From Arthrobacter mangrovi (lineage in GTDB: Bacteria > Actinomycetota > Actinomycetes > Actinomycetales > Micrococcaceae): 64,000 bases of DNA. Within the stretch, counting starts at the first letter, position 1, and each line of letters begins with the position of its first letter. A program made the position numbers and the translations under genes. The stretch is from contig NZ_BRVS01000027.1 of NCBI RefSeq assembly GCF_026011795.1, forward strand, positions 35,631 to 99,630. The letters run 5' to 3'. This document shows, piece after piece, positions 35,650 to 43,818 of the stretch. The notes below the pieces were generated by a model, which was not told the DNA's origin, did not search any database, and saw nothing but the letters and a program-made list of their open reading frames with translations.

Positions 35650-36597
35650 GTGAGTTGCTGCGGCATGCCGGAGCGTGAGGGTTCACGCTCCATGGATCCT
35701 GCCGGTATCCCACACCCGCAAGACCGCCGTGTCTCCCACGACGAGGTGGTGATTCCCTGTGGATCATTCCTCATGGGCGACCACTTCGATGAGGGATATC
35801 CCCAAGACGGTGAAACCCCGGTCCATCAAGTCGCACTCGATTCATTCGCCATGGACGCCACCACCGTGACCAACAATCAATTTGCCCGCTTCGTTGACGC
35901 CACAGGGTACCGGACCGACTCCGAAGCATACGGGACCTCCGCGGTGTTCCACCTGCAGGTTCAGGCCGCCCCCGCGGACGTTCTCGGCACGGTCGCTGGG
36001 GTCCCCTGGTGGGTGAGCGTCAGGGGAGCCGATTGGGCGCATCCGTACGGCCGGCGCTCAAACTGGCAGGACTTCCCGGACCATCCCGTAGTGCAGATTT
36101 CCTGGAACGACGCCCAAGCCTACTGCTCATGGGCGGGCAGGAAGCTGCCCACCGAAGCTCAGTGGGAATACGCCGCCCGCGGTGGGTTCGAGGGCCGGCG
36201 CTACCCCTGGGGCAACGAACTCCTCGGTAGCGGAAACGTGCACCTGTGTAACATTTGGCAGGGCGATTTTCCCCGAAGAAATCTAGAGCAGGACGGTTTC
36301 CTCGGCACCGCCCCAGTGCGCAGCTTCCCGCCCAACGGGTACGGCCTCTACGAAATGAGCGGAAACGTATGGGAATGGTGCGCTGACTGGTTTCTACCCA
36401 AGTACTATCGCAACTCGCCACTGATAAACCCTCTCGGCCCCACGATCGGCAGGGGCCGTGCTATGCGCGGTGGATCCTTTCTTTGCCACGACTCATACTG
36501 CAACCGCTACAGGCTAGCCGCGCGCAGCTCCAACTCGCCCGATTCTGCGAGCAGCAACTGTGGCTTCCGGACTGTTGGACCCAAAACGCCGGTGTGA
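35650..36597 (+). CDS. Formylglycine-generating enzyme (sulfatase maturase)
   Basis: 315 aa from the GTG at 35650, chosen because GGAAAGGAAG precedes it; the open frame extends upstream without a site. FGE-sulfatase domain: CGSFLMGDHFDEGYPQDGE, FAMDATTVTNNQFARFV, WEYAARGG, GLYEMSGNVWEWCADWF and, near the end, FLCHDSYCNRYR with the two copper-binding active-site cysteines (Cys279, Cys284). It oxidises the Cys of CxPxR in sulfatases to formylglycine, here most likely Cys95 of the enzyme at 21,042, in the cytoplasm before folding. It belongs functionally to the sulfate-ester regulon though it lies 12 kb away. Confidence 0.93.
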   Translation: MSCCGMPEREGSRSMDPAGIPHPQDRRVSHDEVVIPCGSFLMGDHFDEGYPQDGETPVHQVALDSFAMDATTVTNNQFARFVDATGYRTDSEAYGTSAVFHLQVQAAPADVLGTVAGVPWWVSVRGADWAHPYGRRSNWQDFPDHPVVQISWNDAQAYCSWAGRKLPTEAQWEYAARGGFEGRRYPWGNELLGSGNVHLCNIWQGDFPRRNLEQDGFLGTAPVRSFPPNGYGLYEMSGNVWEWCADWFLPKYYRNSPLINPLGPTIGRGRAMRGGSFLCHDSYCNRYRLAARSSNSPDSASSNCGFRTVGPKTPV

Positions 36598-36713
36598 AGA
36601 AAGGGTTCGCTTCCGCAGCCCTCAGCTTCCTGTACCGAAACCCAGACGGTCGTGCCACATAGAGTGACAGGCTAAACCCGACTGCGGCAGCTGGGGCAGG
36701 ACAGGCTTGTCAA

Positions 36714-37787
36714 TTACCTGGCAAGTCCCCCTATGTCCTCGCCATCAGCTGCGCTTTGAACGTTCCCCTGTTCGAGGGCCGCTGTGATTGCTTCGGGAGA
36801 AGGGAGCGCTTCACGTTCCTCGGGTGGAAGCTTGTCGTACGTATACGAGGTAACGGCAATGGGTTGAGAGGACCCATCGAGCGCGTAGCGGACTGTTGGC
36901 TCGTGTTTGGATCCGCAGACGAGGATCCCGACAGTGGGCGCCATCCCGGGGAACTTCACAAGGTCGTTGACGGCGGCGACGTAGAAGTTCAGCTGACCAA
37001 GGTGTTCTGGTTTGAACCGGCCGGCCTTTAATTCGACGACGACGAACCGGTTGGTGGGTACGTGTACGAGGAGGAGGTCGATGTAGAAGTCTTCGCCTTC
37101 TACATCAAGGTGGTACTGGCGGCCATAGAAGGCGAACCCTCTACCGAACTCAGCCAAGGTCTGGGACATGCGCAGCGTCATGGCCTGCTCGATGGCGAGC
37201 TCCTCGGCCTCTTCGGTGAGTCCCAGGAAATCGAGTACCAGTGGATCTTTTGCGACTTCCCGGGCCAGATCACTGCCTTCCCCCGGAAGTCTCGCCTCAA
37301 GGTTGTTTGGAGCGGCAGCTTCGCGGGAGTGGAGCTGTGTGAGGATCTGGTGTTCCAGCACAGCAACCGACCATCCGTGCTCGACGGCTTTTAAAGCGTA
37401 CCAACGGCGCAGCCCGTGTTCGTTGAGCTTGTTCAGGAGGGCCACGTTGTGGCTCCAACTCAATTGTCCAGACGGAGTCTGGACAATTGGTTCCGGCCCC
37501 TTCCAAGCGGCGGCGAACGCCCGCATGTTGTAGAGGTTTGTGCGGGAAAACCCCTTCATATGCGGAAACTCTGCACGAAGGTCGCGCGCGAGCCGGTCCA
37601 GGACCTTGCTTCCCCACGGTTCAGTCGCCTGCTTGTCGAGGATCGTTCGGCCAAGGTTCCAGTAGAGCTCAACCATGGCGGTATTTACGGCGCGTTGGGC
37701 ACGGTGCTGGGCTTCCTGAACGAGCACTTTCAGCGCCGACAACACGGCCGCATAGTCTCCAGGTAGTTCAGGTTCGAGCTCGGTCAT
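36714..37787 (-). CDS. YhcG-like PDDEXK nuclease (DUF1016)
   Basis: 357 aa from ATG 37787. N-terminal helical DUF1016 domain (LYWNLGRTILDKQ, FSRTNLYNMRAFAAAW, LSWSHNVALLNKL) and C-terminal PDDEXK nuclease domain (DFYIDLLLVHVPTNRFVVVELKAG, with Asp and Glu-x-Lys). The family is widespread, is often found on mobile DNA and is linked to DNA cleavage or defence, without a settled role. The gene holds a long perfect palindrome inside its coding sequence and a degenerate copy in its promoter. Confidence 0.85.
   Translation of the reverse strand: MTELEPELPGDYAAVLSALKVLVQEAQHRAQRAVNTAMVELYWNLGRTILDKQATEPWGSKVLDRLARDLRAEFPHMKGFSRTNLYNMRAFAAAWKGPEPIVQTPSGQLSWSHNVALLNKLNEHGLRRWYALKAVEHGWSVAVLEHQILTQLHSREAAAPNNLEARLPGEGSDLAREVAKDPLVLDFLGLTEEAEELAIEQAMTLRMSQTLAEFGRGFAFYGRQYHLDVEGEDFYIDLLLVHVPTNRFVVVELKAGRFKPEHLGQLNFYVAAVNDLVKFPGMAPTVGILVCGSKHEPTVRYALDGSSQPIAVTSYTYDKLPPEEREALPSPEAITAALEQGNVQSAADGEDIGGLAR
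37461..37489. repeat. Perfect palindrome inside the YhcG-like gene
   Basis: CAATTGTCCAGAC (37,461-37,473) and its exact complement (37,477-37,489) flank GGA. It encodes part of IVQTPSGQLS in the DUF1016 domain. A 26-bp inverted repeat is far beyond chance in coding DNA. Confidence 0.75.
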
Positions 37788-37829
37788 GGATTCCACAGTA
37801 GCCGGACGTTCCGGCTGTCTTCCGCGAAA

Positions 37830-37856
37830 AATTGTCCAGACGCCTTCTGAACCATT
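37830..37856. promoter_or_regulatory. Degenerate copy of the YhcG-gene palindrome in its promoter
   Basis: AATTGTCCAGAC at 37,830-37,841 is identical to the left arm of the intragenic palindrome; the right arm matches it at 9 of 12 positions with the same 3-nt centre. It is 43 bp upstream of the start codon. A separate perfect repeat AGCCGGA/TCCGGCT lies at 37,800-37,816. Probably operator sites. Confidence 0.55.
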
Positions 37857-38035
37857 GGAACCGCTGCTCCAGCCGACGCTTGGTTGGACATGACTGCCGG
37901 CATGAGTCAGCTGTAATTGTGCAACAACCTGTGGCGCTCCGCTTCGCCTTGCCCAAAACCGGATCACTTCACGAGCAAACAGGCCCCCAGAGCCACGACC
38001 AAAACCATGAGGACCACCGGTTTTGTCTTTCGGGA

Positions 38036-39265
38036 TTATCGGCTGGGTCCGCCTTTGGACCTTTCGGCTCCGAGGCCTGCCCCTCCACGGGTCTTTCTGG
38101 CTTTGGTCACGCCCTTGCCCATGGTGACCGCTGCGCTGGGGTGTGTGCCTTCGCTGCGGGCGGCTGCGAGGCGTCCCTGTACTTGTTGCTCTGTGGCGGT
38201 TCCGGCCAGGGAGGCAGCGAAGGCCTGGTGGTGGGCGGCGGAACCGTACTCCACCGCTGCACTGGTCTCGGCTTTTTCGGGGCGGGCTTTGGGCTGTTGG
38301 CTGTCTTCGCCTATGACCCGGTTCTCCAGTTCGTGTCCCATGCCTTGAATGCGGGCGAACAGTTCCTTTTCGGCTTGTGCGTAGCGCTGTTCCAGCGGCT
38401 GGCCCAGTGAGCCGGTGAAGCCGGCTTCGGCGAGGAGCTTGGCTTCGCGCATTTCCTTGGCTGCTTTCACGAACTCTGGATCCTGGAAGTGCGAGTCTTC
38501 GGCACCGTTGATGGTGGCCGTGGTTTCCTTACGCAGCTGGTCAATCTCGGGTCCATTGATCCCGTCCTTGCCAATAAGGAACATACGTTCCTTCACTTCG
38601 GCGTCTGCAGCTGCGACCGCTGTGTGGGTTTTCGCGTTGTGTGCCCTCTGCAATGCCTGTGCCAGGTCGGGGTTGGCCAGGTACTCGGCGGGGACTTGGT
38701 GGCGTTCCATCACGGGGGCCAGCTTTGTCGCCTGGGCGCGGAGTTCTTCGGCGCGGGCCGCTGCGAGCAGCTGCATGGCTTTTTCGTGTTCGGCGGCGGC
38801 CTTGCGCGTCTCGTCCTGGCTGTACGCCGGCTCATCCTGCCCGGCCTTTTCGGTTGCGATGGTTTCGATCCCGGATTCGAGGTAGGCGGTGTCCGAGCCG
38901 ACGTCGTGGGTGTCGATGCCGTACCGGGTGAGGACTTCCCGGCGGATCTTCTCCGACGCTTCCAGGGCAGTAGGGTCGTGGTCTTTCCAGCCCTCAGCGA
39001 CAGCGTGGGCGGCGGCAATGTCGGCCGGCTGCGCCTTCTCCCACCACTGGTCCTTGTGTACGGCGGCGAATGCCGCGTGCGCGGTGCTGCGCTCGGCCGC
39101 GAGCCGGGTCTGGGCTTCGTGTGCCGCCTGGGCGTCCTGGTGTTCCTGCTGCCGTAGGGATTCCTGCCGGCGGCGTGCCAGTGTCTCGGCGATGCGCGAG
39201 GCGATCAGCAAGGATTGCCGCATGCCGTTATCCAGGACGTCGTCGATGCCGTCTGCTTCACTCAA
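38036..39265 (-). CDS. Coiled-coil mobilization-region protein, 409 aa
   Basis: Highly charged and helical throughout, with alanine/glutamate/glutamine-rich heptads (RRRQESLRQQEHQDAQAAHE; AAAEHEKAMQLLAAARAEEL) and a basic tail. No enzymatic motif. It follows the relaxase gene by 31 bases on the same strand, so it is probably cotranscribed and linked to DNA transfer, for example as a relaxosome or coupling accessory. This is inferred from position; I cannot name the family. Confidence 0.6.
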   Translation of the reverse strand: MSEADGIDDVLDNGMRQSLLIASRIAETLARRRQESLRQQEHQDAQAAHEAQTRLAAERSTAHAAFAAVHKDQWWEKAQPADIAAAHAVAEGWKDHDPTALEASEKIRREVLTRYGIDTHDVGSDTAYLESGIETIATEKAGQDEPAYSQDETRKAAAEHEKAMQLLAAARAEELRAQATKLAPVMERHQVPAEYLANPDLAQALQRAHNAKTHTAVAAADAEVKERMFLIGKDGINGPEIDQLRKETTATINGAEDSHFQDPEFVKAAKEMREAKLLAEAGFTGSLGQPLEQRYAQAEKELFARIQGMGHELENRVIGEDSQQPKARPEKAETSAAVEYGSAAHHQAFAASLAGTATEQQVQGRLAAARSEGTHPSAAVTMGKGVTKARKTRGGAGLGAERSKGGPSR

Positions 39266-39296
39266 GGCTATTCCCCTTGCACTAGTGGTGTGATTT

Positions 39297-40937
39297 TTAC
39301 CGGTCGAGGCCGGGCGCGGTGTCGCGCCGGCTGGGCTGATAGGTCTTCGCCGGTGTCGCCGGAGTGGGCGTCGCGGGCACCACGGAGCCGGGACGAATCG
39401 GGGCCATGCCGCGGAGCGCGATATCCACGGCTCTGGGGACTGCTGCTTCTACGGGCGGTTGTTCGGCTCCTACTCCTACTGGTACAGCTTTGGGCATCGT
39501 TGCAGTGAAGGGGGCCAGCTGGTTCTCGACCACTGAACGGATGCGTTGGGCTTCCCGGGCACGCCCGGATTGGGCGTGCATTTCGTACACGGCGAAGGCG
39601 GTGTTGATCAGCTGCACCATCAGCGCGGTCTGCGCCGCGGTTTTGTCCTTGCTCGCGGCGGCCATGAACAGCATCGCGGTGCCCGCGATCGACGGCAGCC
39701 GAACCGGTGCGCCGTGCCGGCGCGGGTTGCGAAGCTGCGCGGTGCGGGACAGTTCGGCCGCGGTAGCGGCCAGGGGTCCGGGCGTCGGTTCGAGCCGGTG
39801 GGACCATGCTGCGAAGGCGCCGGATACTTCCCGGGCGGCTTTCGCCCAGGTCGCGTGATCATCACGCGGGATAGCGCGGAGCCGGTCCGCCAAAGCGGTG
39901 GCGTTGCGCGTGTATTCCACCCAAGCCTCCGGGCGCGGCACACTCTGTTCGGGGCCGTTCAGGTTGGCCTTGCGCCGGTTCCTCGCCGCGGCATTCCACT
40001 CCGCTGCCGCCTCGATAGCGGCCTGCGGTGAGTCCGCCCATTGCTGGCGCAGCTGCCCCAGGGTCAGGTCGGAAGCGAGCGTTCCCCCGCCGAACCAGAC
40101 CGGGCGCTCACCGCGTGGCGGGCGCTCGGCCACCGAGTAGCCGACGATGACGTCCGTGGTGTTCTTCGCATAGCGCGGGCGCAGAAGGATTCCGGTGTCG
40201 CGGGCGCGGCGGACGAACTCCGCCTCACTGACCGAAGCGCCGGCGCTGGCGCGCACCTTCCGCGCCAGCGACAGGCGGTGCATCTCGCGCTCGTCCCTGA
40301 TGGCGGTGGCTTTTTCCGCCCGGTCGTAGCCGCGGGACGCGTGCACGGTGGAGAGCTCTTCCAAACCGTACTTGGCCTCCAGCGCCCGGCAGGTTTCCTG
40401 CGCGCGGTGGTAGTCGCCGTGGGTGGAGGCCTTGGTGCCGTCCTCGCGGACCAGGGACACCGCGATATGGATGTGGTGATTGCCGTTCTCGCTCGTCCCG
40501 TGGTTCACCGCCGCCCAGCGGCACTGCGCCTTCCCGCTGGCCTCGGTGAAGCCCATCGCGTCCACGAAATCGTTGGCGATATCACCCCACTGCTGATCCG
40601 TGAGCGCGCCTTCCTCGGCGCGCAGACTCAGCGAGCAGTGCCACACATTCGCGTCCTTGTACCCGACATGGATGCGCTGCTTCCGTACCGGGTCCCACTG
40701 CAGGTCCTTGACCCGCACCTCAACCCCGAAGGCCTTGCGCGGCTGGTCCAAATGCCTGGCAATCGCCAACGCATCATCCTTGTCCAGGACGCCGTCGTCG
40801 TACCAGGCCATGATCGCCGGATCCCCCGCCACCAGGTGCGGCTCCGTGTGCGCGTTCTTCGTCCTGTCCGCATCCGTCGACACCAAATAGATCATCAGGC
40901 CGCCCATCCGCGCACCGCGGGTGATGTTCGGAATCAT
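39297..40937 (-). CDS. Relaxase/mobilization nuclease (MobA/VirD2-like)
   Basis: 546 aa. N-terminal relaxase domain with NVWHCSLSLRAEEG near residue 98 and the metal-binding histidine triad GNHHIHIAV near 152-160; candidate catalytic tyrosines are Tyr17 and Tyr46. The C-terminal half is helical and ends in a proline-rich tail. It should nick one strand at oriT and pilot it into a recipient. The adjacent mobC-like gene and candidate oriT complete a mobilization unit; no type IV secretion genes are in the window. Confidence 0.88.
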   Translation of the reverse strand: MIPNITRGARMGGLMIYLVSTDADRTKNAHTEPHLVAGDPAIMAWYDDGVLDKDDALAIARHLDQPRKAFGVEVRVKDLQWDPVRKQRIHVGYKDANVWHCSLSLRAEEGALTDQQWGDIANDFVDAMGFTEASGKAQCRWAAVNHGTSENGNHHIHIAVSLVREDGTKASTHGDYHRAQETCRALEAKYGLEELSTVHASRGYDRAEKATAIRDEREMHRLSLARKVRASAGASVSEAEFVRRARDTGILLRPRYAKNTTDVIVGYSVAERPPRGERPVWFGGGTLASDLTLGQLRQQWADSPQAAIEAAAEWNAAARNRRKANLNGPEQSVPRPEAWVEYTRNATALADRLRAIPRDDHATWAKAAREVSGAFAAWSHRLEPTPGPLAATAAELSRTAQLRNPRRHGAPVRLPSIAGTAMLFMAAASKDKTAAQTALMVQLINTAFAVYEMHAQSGRAREAQRIRSVVENQLAPFTATMPKAVPVGVGAEQPPVEAAVPRAVDIALRGMAPIRPGSVVPATPTPATPAKTYQPSRRDTAPGLDR

Positions 40938-40940
40938 CGG

Positions 40941-41330
40941 CTACATCAGCCCCTCGACGGCGCGGTCGATCCGCATCGCCACCTGCCGCACATACCCCAG
41001 CACCGCGCGCGCATCCCGCGGGAACTCCTCCCCCGCATTCGCATGCCGGGCAATCTGGTTCACGTTATTCGACACCCGCGCCAACAGCGTATGCAACGCC
41101 ATCAACTCCGCCGCCGCAGCCTTCCGCTCCGTCGGCGTCTCCGCCCCCTCAGACAGCGCCGCCGAGATCAGCAGATTCGGCACCGTCACCCGCTCCCTCG
41201 CCGCACGCGCCACCAGGGCCGCTTCCTCTTCCGCCGTGACCCACAGGTCCCGGCGCTTCTTCGACCCGGCCGGCGAATTCGCACGACGCCGACGCGACAA
41301 CCGGGAACCGGAAACGTTCTCTTCGCCCAT
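40941..41330 (-). CDS. MobC-like relaxosome protein
   Basis: 129 aa, AGGGGAG before the ATG. A basic N-terminus (RLSRRRRANS, GSKKRRDLWVTAEEEAALVARA) leads to a ribbon-helix-helix-type segment; the C-terminal LARVSNNVNQIARHANAG is the MobC/BacMobC signature. It would bind oriT and help the relaxase open the strands. Gap to the relaxase gene is only three bases. Confidence 0.85.
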   Translation of the reverse strand: MGEENVSGSRLSRRRRANSPAGSKKRRDLWVTAEEEAALVARAARERVTVPNLLISAALSEGAETPTERKAAAAELMALHTLLARVSNNVNQIARHANAGEEFPRDARAVLGYVRQVAMRIDRAVEGLM

Positions 41331-41434
41331 CGGTCTCCCCTCTCATCCTGAAGGCCCAGCGCAGCGACCCCGCAAAACCGGGGACCACACCCCCAGTGTG
41401 CCCGACAGACAACACCCTTGTCGAAAGGATTCAC

Positions 41435-41475
41435 CACTTACACCCGTGTAAGTGTATAGCTTGCTCCGCCGGTGC
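41435..41475. other. Candidate origin of transfer (oriT)
   Basis: CACTTACAC-CC-GTGTAAGTG (41,435-41,454) is a perfect 9-bp inverted repeat, followed directly by TATAGCTTGCTCCGCC. An inverted repeat a few bases from a short nick-region sequence, placed 105 bp upstream of mobC, is the usual oriT layout for relaxases of this class. The exact nick site is not known. Confidence 0.6.
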
Positions 41476-41545
41476 TCCGCTGCGTCCACACGTCCGGGCG
41501 CACCTTTCAGGCGACTTTTTCTGGCCCGCCATCTAAGGTTTAACC

Positions 41546-41851
41546 ATGGCGACTATCAGTATTGAAGACACTCAGGAAAAAGCCCGGCAGCTCCTCAATT
41601 CACGCATCGAATCTGTCACTGCGCTCGTCCAGGTCCGTCAGCGGATCGCTGATCTCAAAGAGCAGCTGGCCGAGGCCGAACGCGAAGACAAACGCGCCTA
41701 TGTTCGCGCCACCCGCGACGGCTGGAGTGAAGAAGAACTCAAAAAACTCGGACTGGAGAACGCAGCCGTCAAACGCCGTAAACGGGCCGCCGTACAGCCC
41801 GCTAAAACGGCGCCCGCAGCGACCGTGGAAACAGCAGACGATCCCGCCTGA
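41546..41851 (+). CDS. Small coiled-coil hypothetical protein, 101 aa
   Basis: ATG start; an N-terminal helical heptad region (ADLKEQLAEAEREDKRAYVR), then GWSEEELKKLGLENAAVKRR and a Lys/Ala/Pro-rich tail. Divergent from mobC across the candidate oriT, so it could be a plasmid accessory or DNA-binding protein. Family unknown to me. Confidence 0.6.
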   Translation: MATISIEDTQEKARQLLNSRIESVTALVQVRQRIADLKEQLAEAEREDKRAYVRATRDGWSEEELKKLGLENAAVKRRKRAAVQPAKTAPAATVETADDPA

Positions 41852-41889
41852 ACGCGTAGGACGGGAAGCTCCCACAGCCAGTAGCCCCT

Positions 41890-41949
41890 CGTCCACATGG
41901 GCACGGCAAAAGCTATTTCCTCCGGGCTTTTCCCGCACCCATGTGGACG
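41890..41949. repeat. Long imperfect inverted repeat
   Basis: Left arm 41,890-41,913 and right arm 41,926-41,949 share CGTCCACATGGG exactly, then two bases differ, then CGG, one difference, and AAAAGC: 21 of 24 pairs with a 12-nt loop. It lies 38 bp after the 101-aa gene. It could be a terminator or a protein-binding site. Confidence 0.65.
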
Positions 41950-42169
41950 ACGGGACCCAGCGGACCGCCTGTACACAGCCACCACGGCACCACCGGGACA
42001 TCGTCGCGTTGGGCAAGCGGTGGCCGTGCACAGCCTCTGACGGCGCGGGGCCGGGTGCGGTCAGCTTTCCCATGGCCCAAAACGCAACGCTGCCGACTCC
42101 CGGACGGCACAGCGAGGTTTCAGGCGCAGGGCAAACACAACCTTTGGGACTGACATGCACTTAAACGGA

Positions 42170-42197
42170 AAGAGGACCGGCTGGGGCCGGCCCTCTT
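42170..42197. terminator. GC-rich hairpin
   Basis: AAGAGG-A-CCGGC and GCCGG-C-CCTCTT form an 11-bp stem with one mismatch and a 4-nt loop. Either strand could use it; which transcript it ends is unclear. Confidence 0.45.
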
Positions 42198-42327
42198 CCG
42201 TCCTTCGGCAAAAGGAAATCTCGTGCTTCAGCTTAGCTGAAGGTCTCTCTCGTGGGTTGGTGCCTCACGGCGTCGTCATGCCTGGCAGCGCGGCACCTAC
42301 ATGGCTGGGTGGCCGGTGGCGTTTAAC

Positions 42328-42382
42328 GGCGGTCCGCCGGTGGTGAGCAGGGGCCCGGGTTCGCCCGGGGCGGCGGACCGCC
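42328..42382. repeat. Paired GGCGGTCCGCCG repeat, copy 1
   Basis: GGCGGTCCGCCG (42,328) and its complement CGGCGGACCGCC (42,371) face each other across 31 bp; each arm is nearly self-complementary. The identical pair of arms, 31 bp apart, recurs at 44,322-44,376. Confidence 0.65.
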
Positions 42383-42428
42383 CGCCGCATGAAAGGTTTC
42401 CGGCGTGTTCGCGGTGAGTGGCCGGGGT

Positions 42429-42460
42429 CCTTGCCGGGCGGTGGGGTCCGCCCGGCAAGG
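42429..42460 (-). terminator. Terminator after the ParB-like gene
   Basis: CCTTGCCGGGCGG (42,429-42,441) pairs exactly with CCGCCCGGCAAGG (42,448-42,460), six bases after the stop codon on the minus strand. Confidence 0.75.
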
Positions 42461-42465
42461 GGGTC

Positions 42466-43818
42466 TTAGGCCGCTGTCTCGTCCTCGCCCGGGGTGCCGC
42501 TGTCAACGATGATCCGCTCAACCTCAGACGGCGTATATCCCCACGTGATCAGCTGTGTCAGGTAGTCGCGGTGGGTCTGCGACGGGGAGCGCCATGAGTC
42601 TTTGGCGATCGTCTTCTCATACCCTGCACAGATCAGCGCGATCAGGGAAAACTCAGGCCGTGCCATGGACTTGGCCACGTGGTCCCTCAGCGGGTTCCAG
42701 CCCCACGTCTTGGACCCTTCGGCCTTCGCTCCGACCATGCCGGCGGCGACCTCGCCGTCATAGCCGCTGGCCGTCTCCGGGTGGTGCGTGATCGCGTGAA
42801 CCGTGAAGTACTGCCAGCCCTTCGGTGCCTGCTTCTTCGCCAACAGGGACTTCACAAATTCCCGGCGCACCGTCGTGGCCGAGACCATGGCCTTGTTGTT
42901 CTCGATCAGGGTTTTCCGCTCGGCCTTCTGCTCCTCCGTCATCGGCCCTTTCCGTGCACCGGTGCCGCCGTCGTAACGCTCGTATCGCGGGGTGAAACCC
43001 AGGTCCTTCCACCCGCTGATGACCGGCTTCGCGTGATGCTCACCCCGGTAGTCGGTGCTGATCACGTACGCGTTGGCGTCCTCATCGGTGGCCGGATCCC
43101 CGTCCGCCCGCAAGGCTGCGGAGACATACAGGTTCTCCTCCTCGGCGTAGTATCCGGCGTCCTCCACCACCGTCTTGCCCCGGGCCGTGAGTTCTTCACG
43201 GAGCGCGGCGAGGGCCGCGACGCTGTCGCGGCGGTCGCGCAGCAGCTGTGCGACGTGCAGCAGCTGGTCGGGTTCGTCCGCGAGGACGGACTCCAACTCG
43301 GCAGTGGCGTCCTCATCCCCTTCGAACTCGGCCATGATCAGCGCCTCCTCGATCGACCAGCCCTTGCCCAGGGCGGCGGCACCCGCCACGGAGGCTTTGG
43401 CCTTCAACGCGCCTTCGACACTGGTCCTGGTCCGTCCGGTCTTCTTCGCGATGGCGGCCGCCGAAACCCCGATCAGGGACAGCTGGTGGTACGCGTCGGC
43501 TTCATCCGCTTCCGTCAGTTCCGCGCGCTGGATGTTCTCCACCACCTGCGTCACGATGCGTTCTGCCTCCTCCGGGGACTCGATAATCATCACCGGAATC
43601 AGCGGCCGTGCGGCTTCCACCGCCCCGCGGGTGCGGCGCTGGCCCATCAGGACATGCACCGTACCGTCGTCCTTGCGGTGCGCGATCACCGGCTCCATCA
43701 CGCCGTGCTCCCGAATGCTGGCCACGAACTCAGCAGTCAAGGCTGCGTCCTTGCGGACATTCACGTCCACGGTCAGGGTGGCCGGGTCGAGCATTTCGAG
43801 CGTCGGTGTTGCGTTCAT
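42466..43818 (-). CDS. ParB-like nuclease-domain protein
   Basis: 450 aa; AAAAAGGAG precedes the ATG. N-terminal ParB/sulfiredoxin fold: DVNVRKDAALTAEFVASIREHG, VLMGQRRTRGAVEA (the GxRR box), then ENIQRAELTEADEADAYHQL and an HTH (GVSAAAIAKKTGRTRTSVEGAL). The long C-terminal region (YYAEEENLYVSAAL, QYFTVHAITHHP) is not part of standard ParB and suggests a plasmid-specific regulator or partition-like protein. No parA is nearby. Its ribosome site and leader are shared with the gene at 45,316. Confidence 0.82.
   Translation of the reverse strand: MNATPTLEMLDPATLTVDVNVRKDAALTAEFVASIREHGVMEPVIAHRKDDGTVHVLMGQRRTRGAVEAARPLIPVMIIESPEEAERIVTQVVENIQRAELTEADEADAYHQLSLIGVSAAAIAKKTGRTRTSVEGALKAKASVAGAAALGKGWSIEEALIMAEFEGDEDATAELESVLADEPDQLLHVAQLLRDRRDSVAALAALREELTARGKTVVEDAGYYAEEENLYVSAALRADGDPATDEDANAYVISTDYRGEHHAKPVISGWKDLGFTPRYERYDGGTGARKGPMTEEQKAERKTLIENNKAMVSATTVRREFVKSLLAKKQAPKGWQYFTVHAITHHPETASGYDGEVAAGMVGAKAEGSKTWGWNPLRDHVAKSMARPEFSLIALICAGYEKTIAKDSWRSPSQTHRDYLTQLITWGYTPSEVERIIVDSGTPGEDETAA

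Larger units (their letters stand above)
41852..42465. other. 614-bp non-coding stretch with several hairpins
   Basis: No convincing gene. It contains the inverted repeat at 41,890-41,949, a terminator-like hairpin at 42,170-42,197, the paired GGCGGTCCGCC repeats at 42,328-42,382 and the ParB-gene terminator at 42,429-42,460. The density of secondary structure suggests a regulatory or replication/transfer role. Confidence 0.5.

Noticed and set aside
41435..41454. Palindrome read as a simple repressor operator for mobC
   Set aside because: Possible, but the adjacent nick-like sequence and the distance to the relaxosome genes fit oriT better; both roles could coexist.
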